Below are positions 1-5,550 of a DNA stretch of 5,550 nucleotides, piece after piece. This stretch comes from Acidiferrobacteraceae bacterium (GTDB taxonomy: Bacteria > Pseudomonadota > Gammaproteobacteria > Arenicellales > UBA868), in assembly GCA_002713825.1 (NCBI GenBank), contig PAUU01000036.1:17959-23508 (forward strand), in the 5' to 3' direction. The translations under genes were made by a program, and so were the position numbers. Below the pieces are notes generated by a model that had not been told where the DNA came from, did not search any database, and worked only from the letters and a program-made list of their open reading frames with translations. Numbering within the stretch: the stretch's first letter is position 1; every line of letters begins with the position of its first letter.

Positions 1-41
1 ACCAGGCCAGAGACACCGGCCCCGACCACGGCGATATTCAC
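1..41 (-). CDS. Flavin/NAD(P)-binding oxidoreductase, N-terminal fragment (partial, runs off the left edge)
   Basis: Only about 13 codons are visible. They read VNIAVVGAGVSGL, a hydrophobic beta strand followed by GxGxxG, which is the dinucleotide-binding start of a Rossmann fold as found at the extreme N-terminus of FAD-dependent amine-oxidase-like proteins. The start is taken as GTG at 41-39. There is no in-frame ATG or other likely start in the codons just upstream, and a GGAG lies about 6 nt before it. The GTG overlaps the desaturase TGA (40-38) as GTGA, so the gene is the next cistron of the minus-strand unit and is probably translationally coupled. In known photolyase / lipid clusters a predicted NAD/FAD-binding protein (COG2907-like) commonly occupies this kind of place, but the fold alone does not fix the substrate. 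Confidence is good for a Rossmann protein starting here and moderate for a flavin oxidoreductase. Confidence 0.72.
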   Translation of the reverse strand, partial: MNIAVVGAGVSGL

Positions 42-1000
42 CTCCGACTCCGGCCTGCCTCGATGATGTTATTCGGCACGGGTCGAAGATTCCAGACGAG
101 ACCCAGTTTCCGCAGTAGCCGAAGCCCCAGATAAGACAGATCGATTTCCCACCAGTAGAAACCCTGCCTGGCGGCGCCCGGGAAGCGATGGTGATTGTTG
201 TGCCAGCCCTCGCCCAAGGTCAGCACCGCGAGCAATGCGTTGTTGCGGCTGTGATCCGGTGTATCAAACCGCCGCTTGCCGAACCGGTGTGCGAGGGAGT
301 TGATGGTGTAAGTGGCGTGGTAAAGCACAGTGGTTGATATAAAGAAACCCCACACCAGTGCCTGCCACCCGCTCGTCTGCCACTCGGGATAAGCAGCCGC
401 TGCCCATTCCCCTAGAAAAAAACAAAGCACGGCAAAAGCCACCAGCGGCAACCAGTCCACCCTTTCAAGCCAGACCAGCTCACGGATCTTGCGCAAGTCG
501 CCTATCTGCCCCCAGCGGATAGAAAACGCATCTCGGGTCAAGAACCAAAGCACGTGACTGAACCAGAAAGTGTCGGTTTGCGGGGAGTGCGGATCCAACT
601 CCGTGTCGGAATGAATATGGTGTTGCCGGTGATGACTTGCCCACCACAGTGGACCGCGCTGACCGGCGGTACATCCCAATACCGCAAACAGAAACCGCAG
701 CGGTCGACTGCTTTCAAAGGCTCGGTGTGAAAAGTATCGGTGATAAAACGCCGTGATGAAAAACATCCGGGCGACGTACATCAGGACAGCAAGCGCAACA
801 GCGAAGCCGCTGATCCCGGTCCACAACACCCCCAGGCATCCAAGATGCATCCCAACAAAGGGCGCAAGGCGCCAGGGATCCATAGCACGGGGCGAATGGG
901 AACCGCCGTGCTCAAGATAGCGATCGTCATTGGTGAGCCAGTAGACGAACACTCGCCAGCGCGATAGCGGGGTGATCGACTTTTCAAAAGAGTCGTCCAA
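38..1000 (-). CDS. Membrane fatty acid (acyl-CoA / acyl-lipid, delta-9 type) desaturase
   Basis: A 320-residue integral membrane di-iron desaturase that would insert a double bond into a long acyl chain in the inner membrane. All three histidine boxes are intact: HRYFSH at 87-92, HHRQHH at 123-128 and HNNHH at 267-271. The extra ligand-type motif NSLAH at 234-238 is also present, as in stearoyl-CoA desaturases. Hydrophobic stretches lie at about 44-85, 101-112, 183-204 and 213-232, and the length matches bacterial acyl-CoA desaturases. The start is TTG at 1000. The in-frame codons upstream are ATT, ACT and GGT, then the kinase TAG stop; an AGGG sits about 7 nt before the TTG. A first ATG at residue 40 would still keep the boxes but remove a conserved-looking amphipathic N-terminus. 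The gene follows the kinase by 9 bp and overlaps the oxidoreductase start. Fold and reaction are secure; regiospecificity is inferred from the family. Confidence 0.93.
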   Translation of the reverse strand: MDDSFEKSITPLSRWRVFVYWLTNDDRYLEHGGSHSPRAMDPWRLAPFVGMHLGCLGVLWTGISGFAVALAVLMYVARMFFITAFYHRYFSHRAFESSRPLRFLFAVLGCTAGQRGPLWWASHHRQHHIHSDTELDPHSPQTDTFWFSHVLWFLTRDAFSIRWGQIGDLRKIRELVWLERVDWLPLVAFAVLCFFLGEWAAAAYPEWQTSGWQALVWGFFISTTVLYHATYTINSLAHRFGKRRFDTPDHSRNNALLAVLTLGEGWHNNHHRFPGAARQGFYWWEIDLSYLGLRLLRKLGLVWNLRPVPNNIIEAGRSRR

Positions 1001-1009
1001 AATAGTACC

Positions 1010-2314
1010 CTATAGATCCTCAGTTACCGCGTCCGGAAAATCTACGAGCGCAGTTGTTCCTTCACCCTGAACACTGCGCAGCGTGACGGGCCAGCCAAAG
1101 CGCTCTGAGAGCTTGCCGACGATATTCAGTCCGACGCCGTGACCCCCCGGACGGGCCTGACTGCCGCGACTGAAGGCATGAAATGCATGATCCTGATCCT
1201 GATCCGACATGCCGATTCCGGTGTCGGTGATCGTCACCTCTTTGCCTTTGATCGAAATGAGCACCGAGCCTTCATCAGTGTAGGTACAGGCATTACGCAA
1301 TAAATTCCCGAGCAGGACCGAGACAACACGTTCGGGGGCTCGAACCCGCAGTCGGTTAAAGAAATCGGTCTTCAACTTGACGGACCGACTCTCCAACAGA
1401 ATTGAGGCCCGATCCACTTCCTCTGACAGGAGATCATTGATACAGACCATGTTGGCCTCGATATCACGATCCGGCTCACGCGCCAAAAGCAGGAAGGCTT
1501 CGACGAGGTTGGTCATCTGGACTGCCGCCCGCTGAATCTTGGTCACCGACTTCGTCGCCCGATCTGACAGTGCATTGTCCTTTAGTGCTAGATCGCAGGC
1601 AACACGCATCACGGTTAACGGACTTCTCAGTTCATGACTCACGTCGCGGGTAAACTCACGCTCGCGCGCCACAAACGCGTTCACCCGCTCGACGAGATGT
1701 TTCAGCGCGTCCCCCAACACCACAATCTCCCGATCCGTGCCGTCGGGCAGATCACTGACGTCAAAATCGGGATGTTGTGATGCATCTAATTGCAGCGACT
1801 CGACTTGATCGGCGAGCCTGACAACCGGAGAGACTGAGCTGCGATATACGCGATAGACGAGATATAGGGACACATAAACCACAATCAGCACCAGCGCCAG
1901 TGGCACGAGGCCAAACCACAATGCTAACGCCCTAACCTGTTCTCCCTCGAAAACCAGGATAAGCCTCTCTCCGTCACGCTCCGAGACCAGCACGTTGTAG
2001 GAATGGTGATGGCCCCTCATGTCATGAAAGCCAAGACCGAGACCACGCAACGCCGCTGGCGTGTCAGCAGAATCCGGGAAATAAGCCGTCAGGTTACGGG
2101 TGTCAGGAAGGGGAAACGATGCGTTCTTTTTCCGGTGATCCCAGAAATACTCTGCCTCCGTATCAAGGGCCTGCCGAACCAGAAGCTCTTCCATGACCCA
2201 CCCGGCGCCCCAGGTGCCGAGGACGGCCGCAAAAACGACCAATAGGAGATGAAACGTGATCGTCCGGGAAAAACGCTGGACTCCACCCGTTCTAATGGGC
2301 GGCATCCGGGTCAC
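1010..2314 (-). CDS. Sensor histidine kinase of a two-component system
   Basis: A membrane sensor kinase of up to 434 residues, paired with the regulator directly upstream. The order is: TM1 at about 20-41; a periplasmic segment at about 42-130; TM2 at about 131-155; a HAMP-like linker at about 156-215; HisKA with H-box FTRDVSHELRSP, phospho-acceptor His227; then the HATPase domain with N-box LLRNACTYT (Asn341), G1 DTGIGM (364-369) and G2 GGHGVGL (390-396). All catalytic motifs look intact. The periplasmic part is small, ends in a predicted beta-rich stretch (SERDGERLILVFEG) and holds a histidine cluster (H97, H102-104). The start is either GTG at 2314 or ATG at 2305; neither has a strong ribosome site. 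Both overlap the regulator, by 23 or 14 bp, which suggests translational coupling. The signal is unknown. The neighbouring lipid genes suggest an envelope or lipid-related cue, but this is inference. Confidence 0.93.
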   Translation of the reverse strand: MTRMPPIRTGGVQRFSRTITFHLLLVVFAAVLGTWGAGWVMEELLVRQALDTEAEYFWDHRKKNASFPLPDTRNLTAYFPDSADTPAALRGLGLGFHDMRGHHHSYNVLVSERDGERLILVFEGEQVRALALWFGLVPLALVLIVVYVSLYLVYRVYRSSVSPVVRLADQVESLQLDASQHPDFDVSDLPDGTDREIVVLGDALKHLVERVNAFVAREREFTRDVSHELRSPLTVMRVACDLALKDNALSDRATKSVTKIQRAAVQMTNLVEAFLLLAREPDRDIEANMVCINDLLSEEVDRASILLESRSVKLKTDFFNRLRVRAPERVVSVLLGNLLRNACTYTDEGSVLISIKGKEVTITDTGIGMSDQDQDHAFHAFSRGSQARPGGHGVGLNIVGKLSERFGWPVTLRSVQGEGTTALVDFPDAVTEDL

Positions 2315-3014
2315 ATAGTCGGTAGCCGATCCCCGGCAGAGTCTGTAGATAGGTCTTGTCGAAAGGCTTATCGATCACTTTACGCAGGTTGTACATGTGA
2401 CTGCGAAGGGTATCACTGTCAGGCAGCATGTCCCCCCAGATCTCCCGCTCCACATCCTGTCTGGACACCACGCCCGGTGAGCGCTCCATAAGGATTTTGA
2501 GTAACTTGAAGCCGATCGGCGAAAGGATGAGTTCCTGCTCGTCCCGCTTCACGACTAGCGATTTCTGGTCGAACTCAATGCCACCGACGCGCAGGGTATC
2601 TTCAGTCGACGGAGTCGAGTGACCTCGGCGAATCAGCACCCGAACTCTCGCCTCAAGCTCTTCAATCTCAAAAGGCTTAACCAGATAGTCATCAGCACCA
2701 AACTCAAACCCCTTGAGTTTGTCCTCCAGCGTATCCCGAGCGGTAAGCATCAGTACGGGAGTCGTCTTTCCCATTTTTTCACGAAGCTCCCGGCACATCG
2801 ACAGGCCGTCTCGGCGCGGCAACATTAAATCAAGAATGATCGCATCGTAATCATTTTGCGCCACAAGATTTATTCCCACCTCTCCGTCGGGAGCGTAGTC
2901 GAGTTCGTACCCGACATCTTCCATGTACTCATATACGAGTTCAGCGATATCCTGATGGTCTTCGACGAGCAGCACACTGCCCTTGGTTTGAACTTCCATG
3001 AAATCCGTGTCCAT
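2292..3014 (-). CDS. OmpR/PhoB-family response regulator
   Basis: A DNA-binding response regulator, 240 residues from ATG 3014 or 235 from ATG 2999. The receiver begins VLLVEDHQD and carries the acidic pair E13/D14, phospho-acceptor D57 (in IILDLMLP), T86 and K108 in YLVKPFE (235-residue numbering). After a short linker, a winged-helix Trans_reg_C domain covers about 138-232, with the typical SHMYNLRKVID recognition region and the LPGIGYRL hairpin. The frame stays open upstream for 99 more codons, but that extension overlaps the end of the DUF1295 gene and has no receiver-like sequence, so it is rejected. Neither ATG has a strong ribosome site. MEVQ (2999) gives the more typical short N-terminus, and MDTDF (3014) is the longer option. 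It is co-transcribed with, and overlapped by, the kinase. It probably controls this locus, but its targets are not shown by the sequence. Confidence 0.94.
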   Translation of the reverse strand: MDTDFMEVQTKGSVLLVEDHQDIAELVYEYMEDVGYELDYAPDGEVGINLVAQNDYDAIILDLMLPRRDGLSMCRELREKMGKTTPVLMLTARDTLEDKLKGFEFGADDYLVKPFEIEELEARVRVLIRRGHSTPSTEDTLRVGGIEFDQKSLVVKRDEQELILSPIGFKLLKILMERSPGVVSRQDVEREIWGDMLPDSDTLRSHMYNLRKVIDKPFDKTYLQTLPGIGYRLCDPDAAH

Positions 3015-3070
3015 TTGAAATGATTGAATATTCTGAGGCTGTACCGTGATAACCGTGTGAAACAGTGCGT
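3015..3070 (-). promoter_or_regulatory. DUF1295-regulator spacer with a possible weak sigma70-like promoter
   Basis: This is the only real gap inside the minus-strand unit. On the minus strand it contains TTATCA (3052-3047), a 16-bp spacer, then TATTCA (3030-3025), a modest match to -35 / -10 elements. Transcription from it would begin near 3018, almost at ATG 3014, and would leave a leader of about 20 nt before ATG 2999. If real, it would let the two-component genes and the downstream genes be expressed independently of DUF1295, and would favour the shorter regulator. No hairpin with a T-run is seen here. The match is weak and could be chance. Confidence 0.22.
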
Positions 3071-3838
3071 TCAGCGACGCGGTGGCCAAGGAACCAGCAC
3101 GCTGGTCACACTGGCATAGTCTGAGTACCCCGGCCGCCGAGACGGTATTGCTTGCTCCATCCGGGCCACACCCGTGAATCTGAGAATGGACCATGTCATG
3201 AGCAAGGGCGCAAAAACCGTCCACCCGCCGCCGCCGATAAGGGCCAGGCCGAAAACCGACCAGGCCATGCACAACTCTCCGAAGTAGTTGGGGTGCCGAC
3301 TGTATCGCCACAAGCCGGTCTTCAATACCCCGGTGCCATCATCTCCTTTTGAAAACTTCGCCAACTGATGGTCAGCAACTACCTGGATGACAAATCCAGA
3401 CAGCCACAATCCCAACATCAGTACATCCGCCCAAAGCAAGCCGCCGGCCCGGGTCATGACAACCGACAGCGGCATCGCTGCAACAAACCCCATTACGCCC
3501 TGCAACAAAAATATACCCGGCAGACTTTTTATCCCAAACCCTGGGCCCCAGCCCGAGCGGATCTCCGTATAGCGCCTGTCTTCCCCGGTGGCGGCGCTGC
3601 GCACGATGACCATCACCGACAGACGAAGCGCAGCTATCCCAATCATCACTAGCGTAACCCAGGCAATGCCGCCTAGCGGCCAGGTATCCTTTGCAAAAAC
3701 CAGGGCGCTTGCTACGGCAAGCCAGGGCCAGAACACATCTGCAACGCCTGCATCGCGCTTGGCGAGACTGACCGCCCAAGCAATGACGGATATCAGTGCG
3801 CAGCAAAAGAGAGCGAGAGAGAAGGGATGACTTAACAT
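3071..3838 (-). CDS. DUF1295 / steroid 5-alpha-reductase-like membrane protein
   Basis: A 255-residue polytopic membrane protein with about six hydrophobic segments (roughly 5-25, 33-49, 56-79, 107-128, 133-154 and 191-221). Family signatures are present. Near the N-terminus is KRDAGVADVFW (27-37), the charged/Trp motif after TM1. GEDRRY follows at 85-90. The C-terminal core GLWRYSRHPNYFGE at 175-188 is shared with steroid 5-alpha-reductase C-terminal and isoprenylcysteine methyltransferase-like proteins. RPGYSDY at 235-241 sits before the end. Related enzymes use NADPH or SAM through the C-terminal region on hydrophobic substrates; the exact reaction here is unknown. The start is ATG 3838, placed just before TM1, with no strong ribosome site. 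It is first in the minus-strand unit and divergent from the photolyase. Genes of this family recur in photolyase / cyclopropane-synthase-like lipid clusters, so a role in modified fatty acid metabolism is plausible but inferred. Confidence 0.88.
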   Translation of the reverse strand: MLSHPFSLALFCCALISVIAWAVSLAKRDAGVADVFWPWLAVASALVFAKDTWPLGGIAWVTLVMIGIAALRLSVMVIVRSAATGEDRRYTEIRSGWGPGFGIKSLPGIFLLQGVMGFVAAMPLSVVMTRAGGLLWADVLMLGLWLSGFVIQVVADHQLAKFSKGDDGTGVLKTGLWRYSRHPNYFGELCMAWSVFGLALIGGGGWTVFAPLLMTWSILRFTGVARMEQAIPSRRPGYSDYASVTSVLVPWPPRR

Positions 3839-3962
3839 TTATTTCGCGTTCAAGATTTACACTCTCATTTTGTCATTGTCTTCGTGAATAAGCCATGCGC
3901 GTAACCGTGTTCCCCTCGACCGCGAGGTCCGACTGTCTTTTTTTTATTCTAGACTTTAAAAC
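3839..3962. promoter_or_regulatory. Divergent control region between DUF1295 and photolyase
   Basis: This 124-bp spacer must hold the 5' signals for both transcription units. It is more AT-rich than its flanks. Seen directly: adjacent near-identical hexamers TTGTCA and TTGTCT (3870-3881); a GC-rich imperfect inverted repeat at 3914-3932; a run of eight T (3938-3945); and TATTCT at 3945-3950, which would be a -10-like element only about 7 bp from a start near the photolyase TTG. No convincing paired -35 / -10 was found for either direction, nor the TGATCC...TAAGTA type of ECF/ChrR promoter known from Rhodobacter. Any regulator binding site here is unproven. Confidence 0.5.
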
Positions 3963-3966
3963 TTGA
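3895..3966 (+). CDS. Possible short leader ORF overlapping the photolyase start
   Basis: ATG at 3895 opens 23 codons beginning MRVTVFPSTARSD and ending ILDFKT, with TGA at 3964-3966. The TGA overlaps the photolyase TTG (3963-3965) as TTGA, the geometry of translational coupling. Its codons run through the GC-rich hairpin and the T-run. There is no strong ribosome site before the ATG and no recognisable protein feature, so it may be chance. It would make sense as a leader peptide because the photolyase TTG has no visible ribosome site of its own. Confidence 0.22.
   Translation: MRVTVFPSTARSDCLFFILDFKT
3914..3945 (+). terminator. Terminator-like hairpin plus T8 just before the photolyase
   Basis: A short stem can form as GACC-GCGA-GGTC (3918-3929, a GNRA-type loop) or alternatively as CCTCG-ACCG-CGAGG (3914-3927). 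About eight bases later comes a run of eight T (3938-3945). The layout resembles an intrinsic terminator on the plus strand, though the stem is only 4-6 bp and its distance to the T-run is longer than usual. No obvious plus-strand gene lies upstream for it to end, so attenuation of photolyase transcription or termination of a small RNA are options. It could also be chance. Confidence 0.28.
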
Positions 3967-5399
3967 ACTCCCCGATTATCGTCTGGCTGCGCCAAGACCA
4001 AAGACTGAGCGATCACCCAGCTTTCGCGGCAGCGGAAGCGGGCGGCAGAGCGGTTATCCCCTGTTACGTGCTGGACACCCGTGACACGCATACGCGACGG
4101 CCGGGAGCCGCTAGCCGCTGGTGGCTGCACCACAGTCTCGCTGAGCTTGATTACCGCATCCGTGAGCGCAAAGGTCGTCTTTTGCTACGACATGGCAATC
4201 CGGTCAGTGTGCTAACCGAACTTGCTCTTGAACTCCAAGCCAGCGCGGTATTCTTCAGCCGAGCCGTAGAACCCCATTGCCGGCGGGACGAAGTGGCGTT
4301 GATCTCTGCCCTCGAGGCTCATGGAATCGGCGCGCAGGGTTTTGAAGGAAACTTACTCTTTTCTCCCGACGAGGTCCAAAACCGCAGCGGTGCACCCTTT
4401 CGCGTTTTTACCCCGTTCTGGAAGCAGTGCGTTGCCAATTGCGCCAAGATGCGTACTCCCACTGGCCCAGTATCACCGCAATTTTCGGTGGATCTGCCTG
4501 ATGGAGACCGTCTGGAGGACTGGAACCTTCTGCCCTCACAACCGAACTGGGCAACCAGCATCGAACAGACATGGCAACCGGGAGAAGTTGCCGGCCACGC
4601 CATGCTGGAACAGTTCGCCGCAAAGGCCTCTGCGTACAGCGATCACCGCAACTTTCCGGCAGAGGATGGGACCTCCCGGCTCTCTCCCTACTTGCATTTC
4701 GGCAACATCAGCGCGGCACAGGCTTATGCTGGGGTAACAATCTCAGGACAAAAGTCGAGCCGGGGAGCAGCCTCATTTCAACGCGAAGTGGGCTGGCGTG
4801 AATTCAGCGCCCACCTGCTGTTTCATTTTCCCCACCTGCCTGAAAAACCCTTCCGCCCGGAGTTTGCACAATTTCCCTGGGAGGATAACTCCACACTACT
4901 CGGGGCTTGGCAATTAGGTCGAACGGGGTTTCCCATCGTCGATGCCGGAATGCGTCAACTTTGGCAAACCGGTTGGATGCACAACCGTGTTCGTATGGTT
5001 GCCGCGTCGATACTTGTTAAACACCTGCTTATCCACTGGCGGCAGGGTGAGGCCTGGTTTTGGGACACCCTGGTTGATGCAGATCTAGCAAACAATGTAG
5101 CGGGCTGGCAGTGGGTAGCGGGATGCGGCGCAGATGCCGCCCCGTATTTCAGGATCTTCAACCCGGTTCTGCAGGGACAAAAATTCGATGCAGACGGCCG
5201 ATACGTGCGTCGCTGGATTCCGGAACTGGCGCCACTACCTGACCGTTACCTGCATGCCCCCTGGCTTGCGCCCGATGAAGTACTGCGAAACGCTGGAATC
5301 CGGCTGGGCGAAACGTACCCGATGCCACTCGTCGAACCGGATGTGGGCCGCAAGCGGGCGCTCGCGGCGCTTGAAACACTGAAGTCGTCGACCGCTTGA
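3963..5399 (+). CDS. phrB: Deoxyribodipyrimidine photolyase (class I-type CPD photolyase)
   Basis: A 478-residue cytoplasmic flavoprotein that uses blue/near-UV light to split cyclobutane pyrimidine dimers. The N-terminal alpha/beta antenna domain starts IIVWLRQDQRLSDHPA. The FAD domain has Y225, GTSRLSPYL (236-244), GRTGFPIVDAGMRQL (319-333) and GWMHNRVRM (337-345). The latter includes N341, with D372, D374 and N378 around the flavin. The electron-transfer triad is intact as W306, W359 and W382, as in E. coli PhrB. The dimer-site E275, W278 and R279 (EVGWRE) are present, supporting repair activity over a pure cryptochrome. By my alignment from memory, E. coli folate contacts N108/E109 are replaced by H105/C106, so the antenna chromophore is uncertain. 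The start is TTG 3963: TAA lies two codons upstream and there is no ATG close enough. No clear ribosome site is visible. The gene is divergent from DUF1295 and ends 12 bp before a possible convergent reading frame. Confidence 0.95.
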   Translation: MNSPIIVWLRQDQRLSDHPAFAAAEAGGRAVIPCYVLDTRDTHTRRPGAASRWWLHHSLAELDYRIRERKGRLLLRHGNPVSVLTELALELQASAVFFSRAVEPHCRRDEVALISALEAHGIGAQGFEGNLLFSPDEVQNRSGAPFRVFTPFWKQCVANCAKMRTPTGPVSPQFSVDLPDGDRLEDWNLLPSQPNWATSIEQTWQPGEVAGHAMLEQFAAKASAYSDHRNFPAEDGTSRLSPYLHFGNISAAQAYAGVTISGQKSSRGAASFQREVGWREFSAHLLFHFPHLPEKPFRPEFAQFPWEDNSTLLGAWQLGRTGFPIVDAGMRQLWQTGWMHNRVRMVAASILVKHLLIHWRQGEAWFWDTLVDADLANNVAGWQWVAGCGADAAPYFRIFNPVLQGQKFDADGRYVRRWIPELAPLPDRYLHAPWLAPDEVLRNAGIRLGETYPMPLVEPDVGRKRALAALETLKSSTA

Positions 5400-5411
5400 T
5401 CACCGTAATCG

Positions 5412-5550
5412 CTATTGCGGCGCTAACCACTCCACAAGGTAGTAGACCTCCTGACCTTCAGAGGACTTGGAAGGGCCCAGGACTCGCGCAGGAAAGAGGC
5501 GTTGCGCCGGTCGGCCTTCGGCTCGGGCTTCTTCTTCAGAACCCAACAGC
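5412..5550 (-). CDS. Possible C-terminal fragment of an unrecognised convergent gene (partial)
   Basis: Past the photolyase, the minus strand has a frame open from the right edge to TAG at 5414-5412. It gives 45 residues that end in SSEGQEVYYLVEWLAPQ, a plausible folded C-terminus with aromatic and acidic residues. A second minus-strand frame is also open over the first half and has more GC-rich third positions there (encoding LKKKPEPKADRRN...), so the frame choice is uncertain, or a frameshift joins them. No family is recognised. If real, the gene converges on the photolyase with a 12-bp gap and no clear terminator between. The fragment is too short to decide. Confidence 0.28.
   Translation of the reverse strand, partial: LLGSEEEARAEGRPAQRLFPARVLGPSKSSEGQEVYYLVEWLAPQ

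Noticed and set aside
2003..2491. Plus-strand frames antisense to the kinase and regulator
   Set aside because: Both minus-strand genes have complete catalytic motifs through this stretch; the plus-strand frames are Arg/Pro-rich shadows.
3015..3311. N-terminal extension of the response regulator frame by 99 codons
   Set aside because: It overlaps the end of the DUF1295 gene by about 240 bp on the same strand, has no domain-like sequence, and the receiver begins cleanly after ATG 3014 / 2999.
3372..3806. Open frame of 144 codons on the minus strand inside DUF1295
   Set aside because: It lies wholly within the DUF1295 gene in another frame, with a Cys/Arg-rich composition and no recognisable motif; the DUF1295 frame has clear family motifs.
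3839..3962. ECF sigma / ChrR-type promoter expected for a photolyase-lipid cluster
   Set aside because: No TGATCC-spacer-TAAGTA-like pair was found on either strand of the divergent spacer.
3873..4133. Minus-strand open frame of 86 codons crossing the divergent spacer and the photolyase start
   Set aside because: It is antisense to the well-supported photolyase N-terminus, and its composition is typical of an antisense shadow of a GC-rich gene.
4321..4737. 138-codon plus-strand frame inside the photolyase
   Set aside because: It is a shifted frame within a strongly conserved photolyase FAD domain and has no motif of its own.

Overview
The window is a compact, gene-dense bacterial locus with moderate-to-high GC. 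It looks like Gammaproteobacteria or a related proteobacterial group, judged from protein families and gene order only. It holds the core of a photolyase / lipid-modification neighbourhood. A five-gene minus-strand unit reads, in transcription order: DUF1295 membrane protein (3838-3071), OmpR-family response regulator (about 3014-2292), sensor histidine kinase (2314-1010), fatty acid desaturase (1000-38), and the first codons of a Rossmann-fold FAD-type oxidoreductase (41-1, cut by the window edge). A class I-type deoxyribodipyrimidine photolyase (3963-5399) is transcribed divergently on the plus strand.

Junctions on the minus strand are very tight. The regulator and kinase overlap by 14-23 bp. 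The kinase and desaturase are 9 bp apart. The desaturase stop and the oxidoreductase start share a GTGA. Only the DUF1295-regulator junction (56 bp) has room for an internal promoter. The divergent spacer (3839-3962, 124 bp) must carry the main control signals. It contains a small hairpin followed by eight T on the plus strand, and a 23-codon ORF whose stop codon overlaps the photolyase start. Several genes appear to use non-ATG starts: TTG for photolyase and desaturase, GTG for the oxidoreductase, and GTG or ATG for the kinase.

Photolyase, DUF1295, flavoprotein oxidoreductase and other lipid enzymes are known to cluster in proteobacteria in light / singlet-oxygen regulons, often under ECF sigma-ChrR control or B12-photoreceptor MerR control. 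Here the visible regulator is instead a complete two-component system placed inside the unit. A reasonable inference is that the locus couples repair of UV-damaged DNA to remodelling of membrane fatty acids, with a membrane sensor reading envelope state. The signal, the lipid product and the regulon are not visible in the sequence.

The right edge (5400-5550) has no assured gene. A minus-strand reading frame ending at 5412 may be the tail of a convergent gene. No RNA genes, CRISPR arrays, insertion sequences or long repeats were seen.
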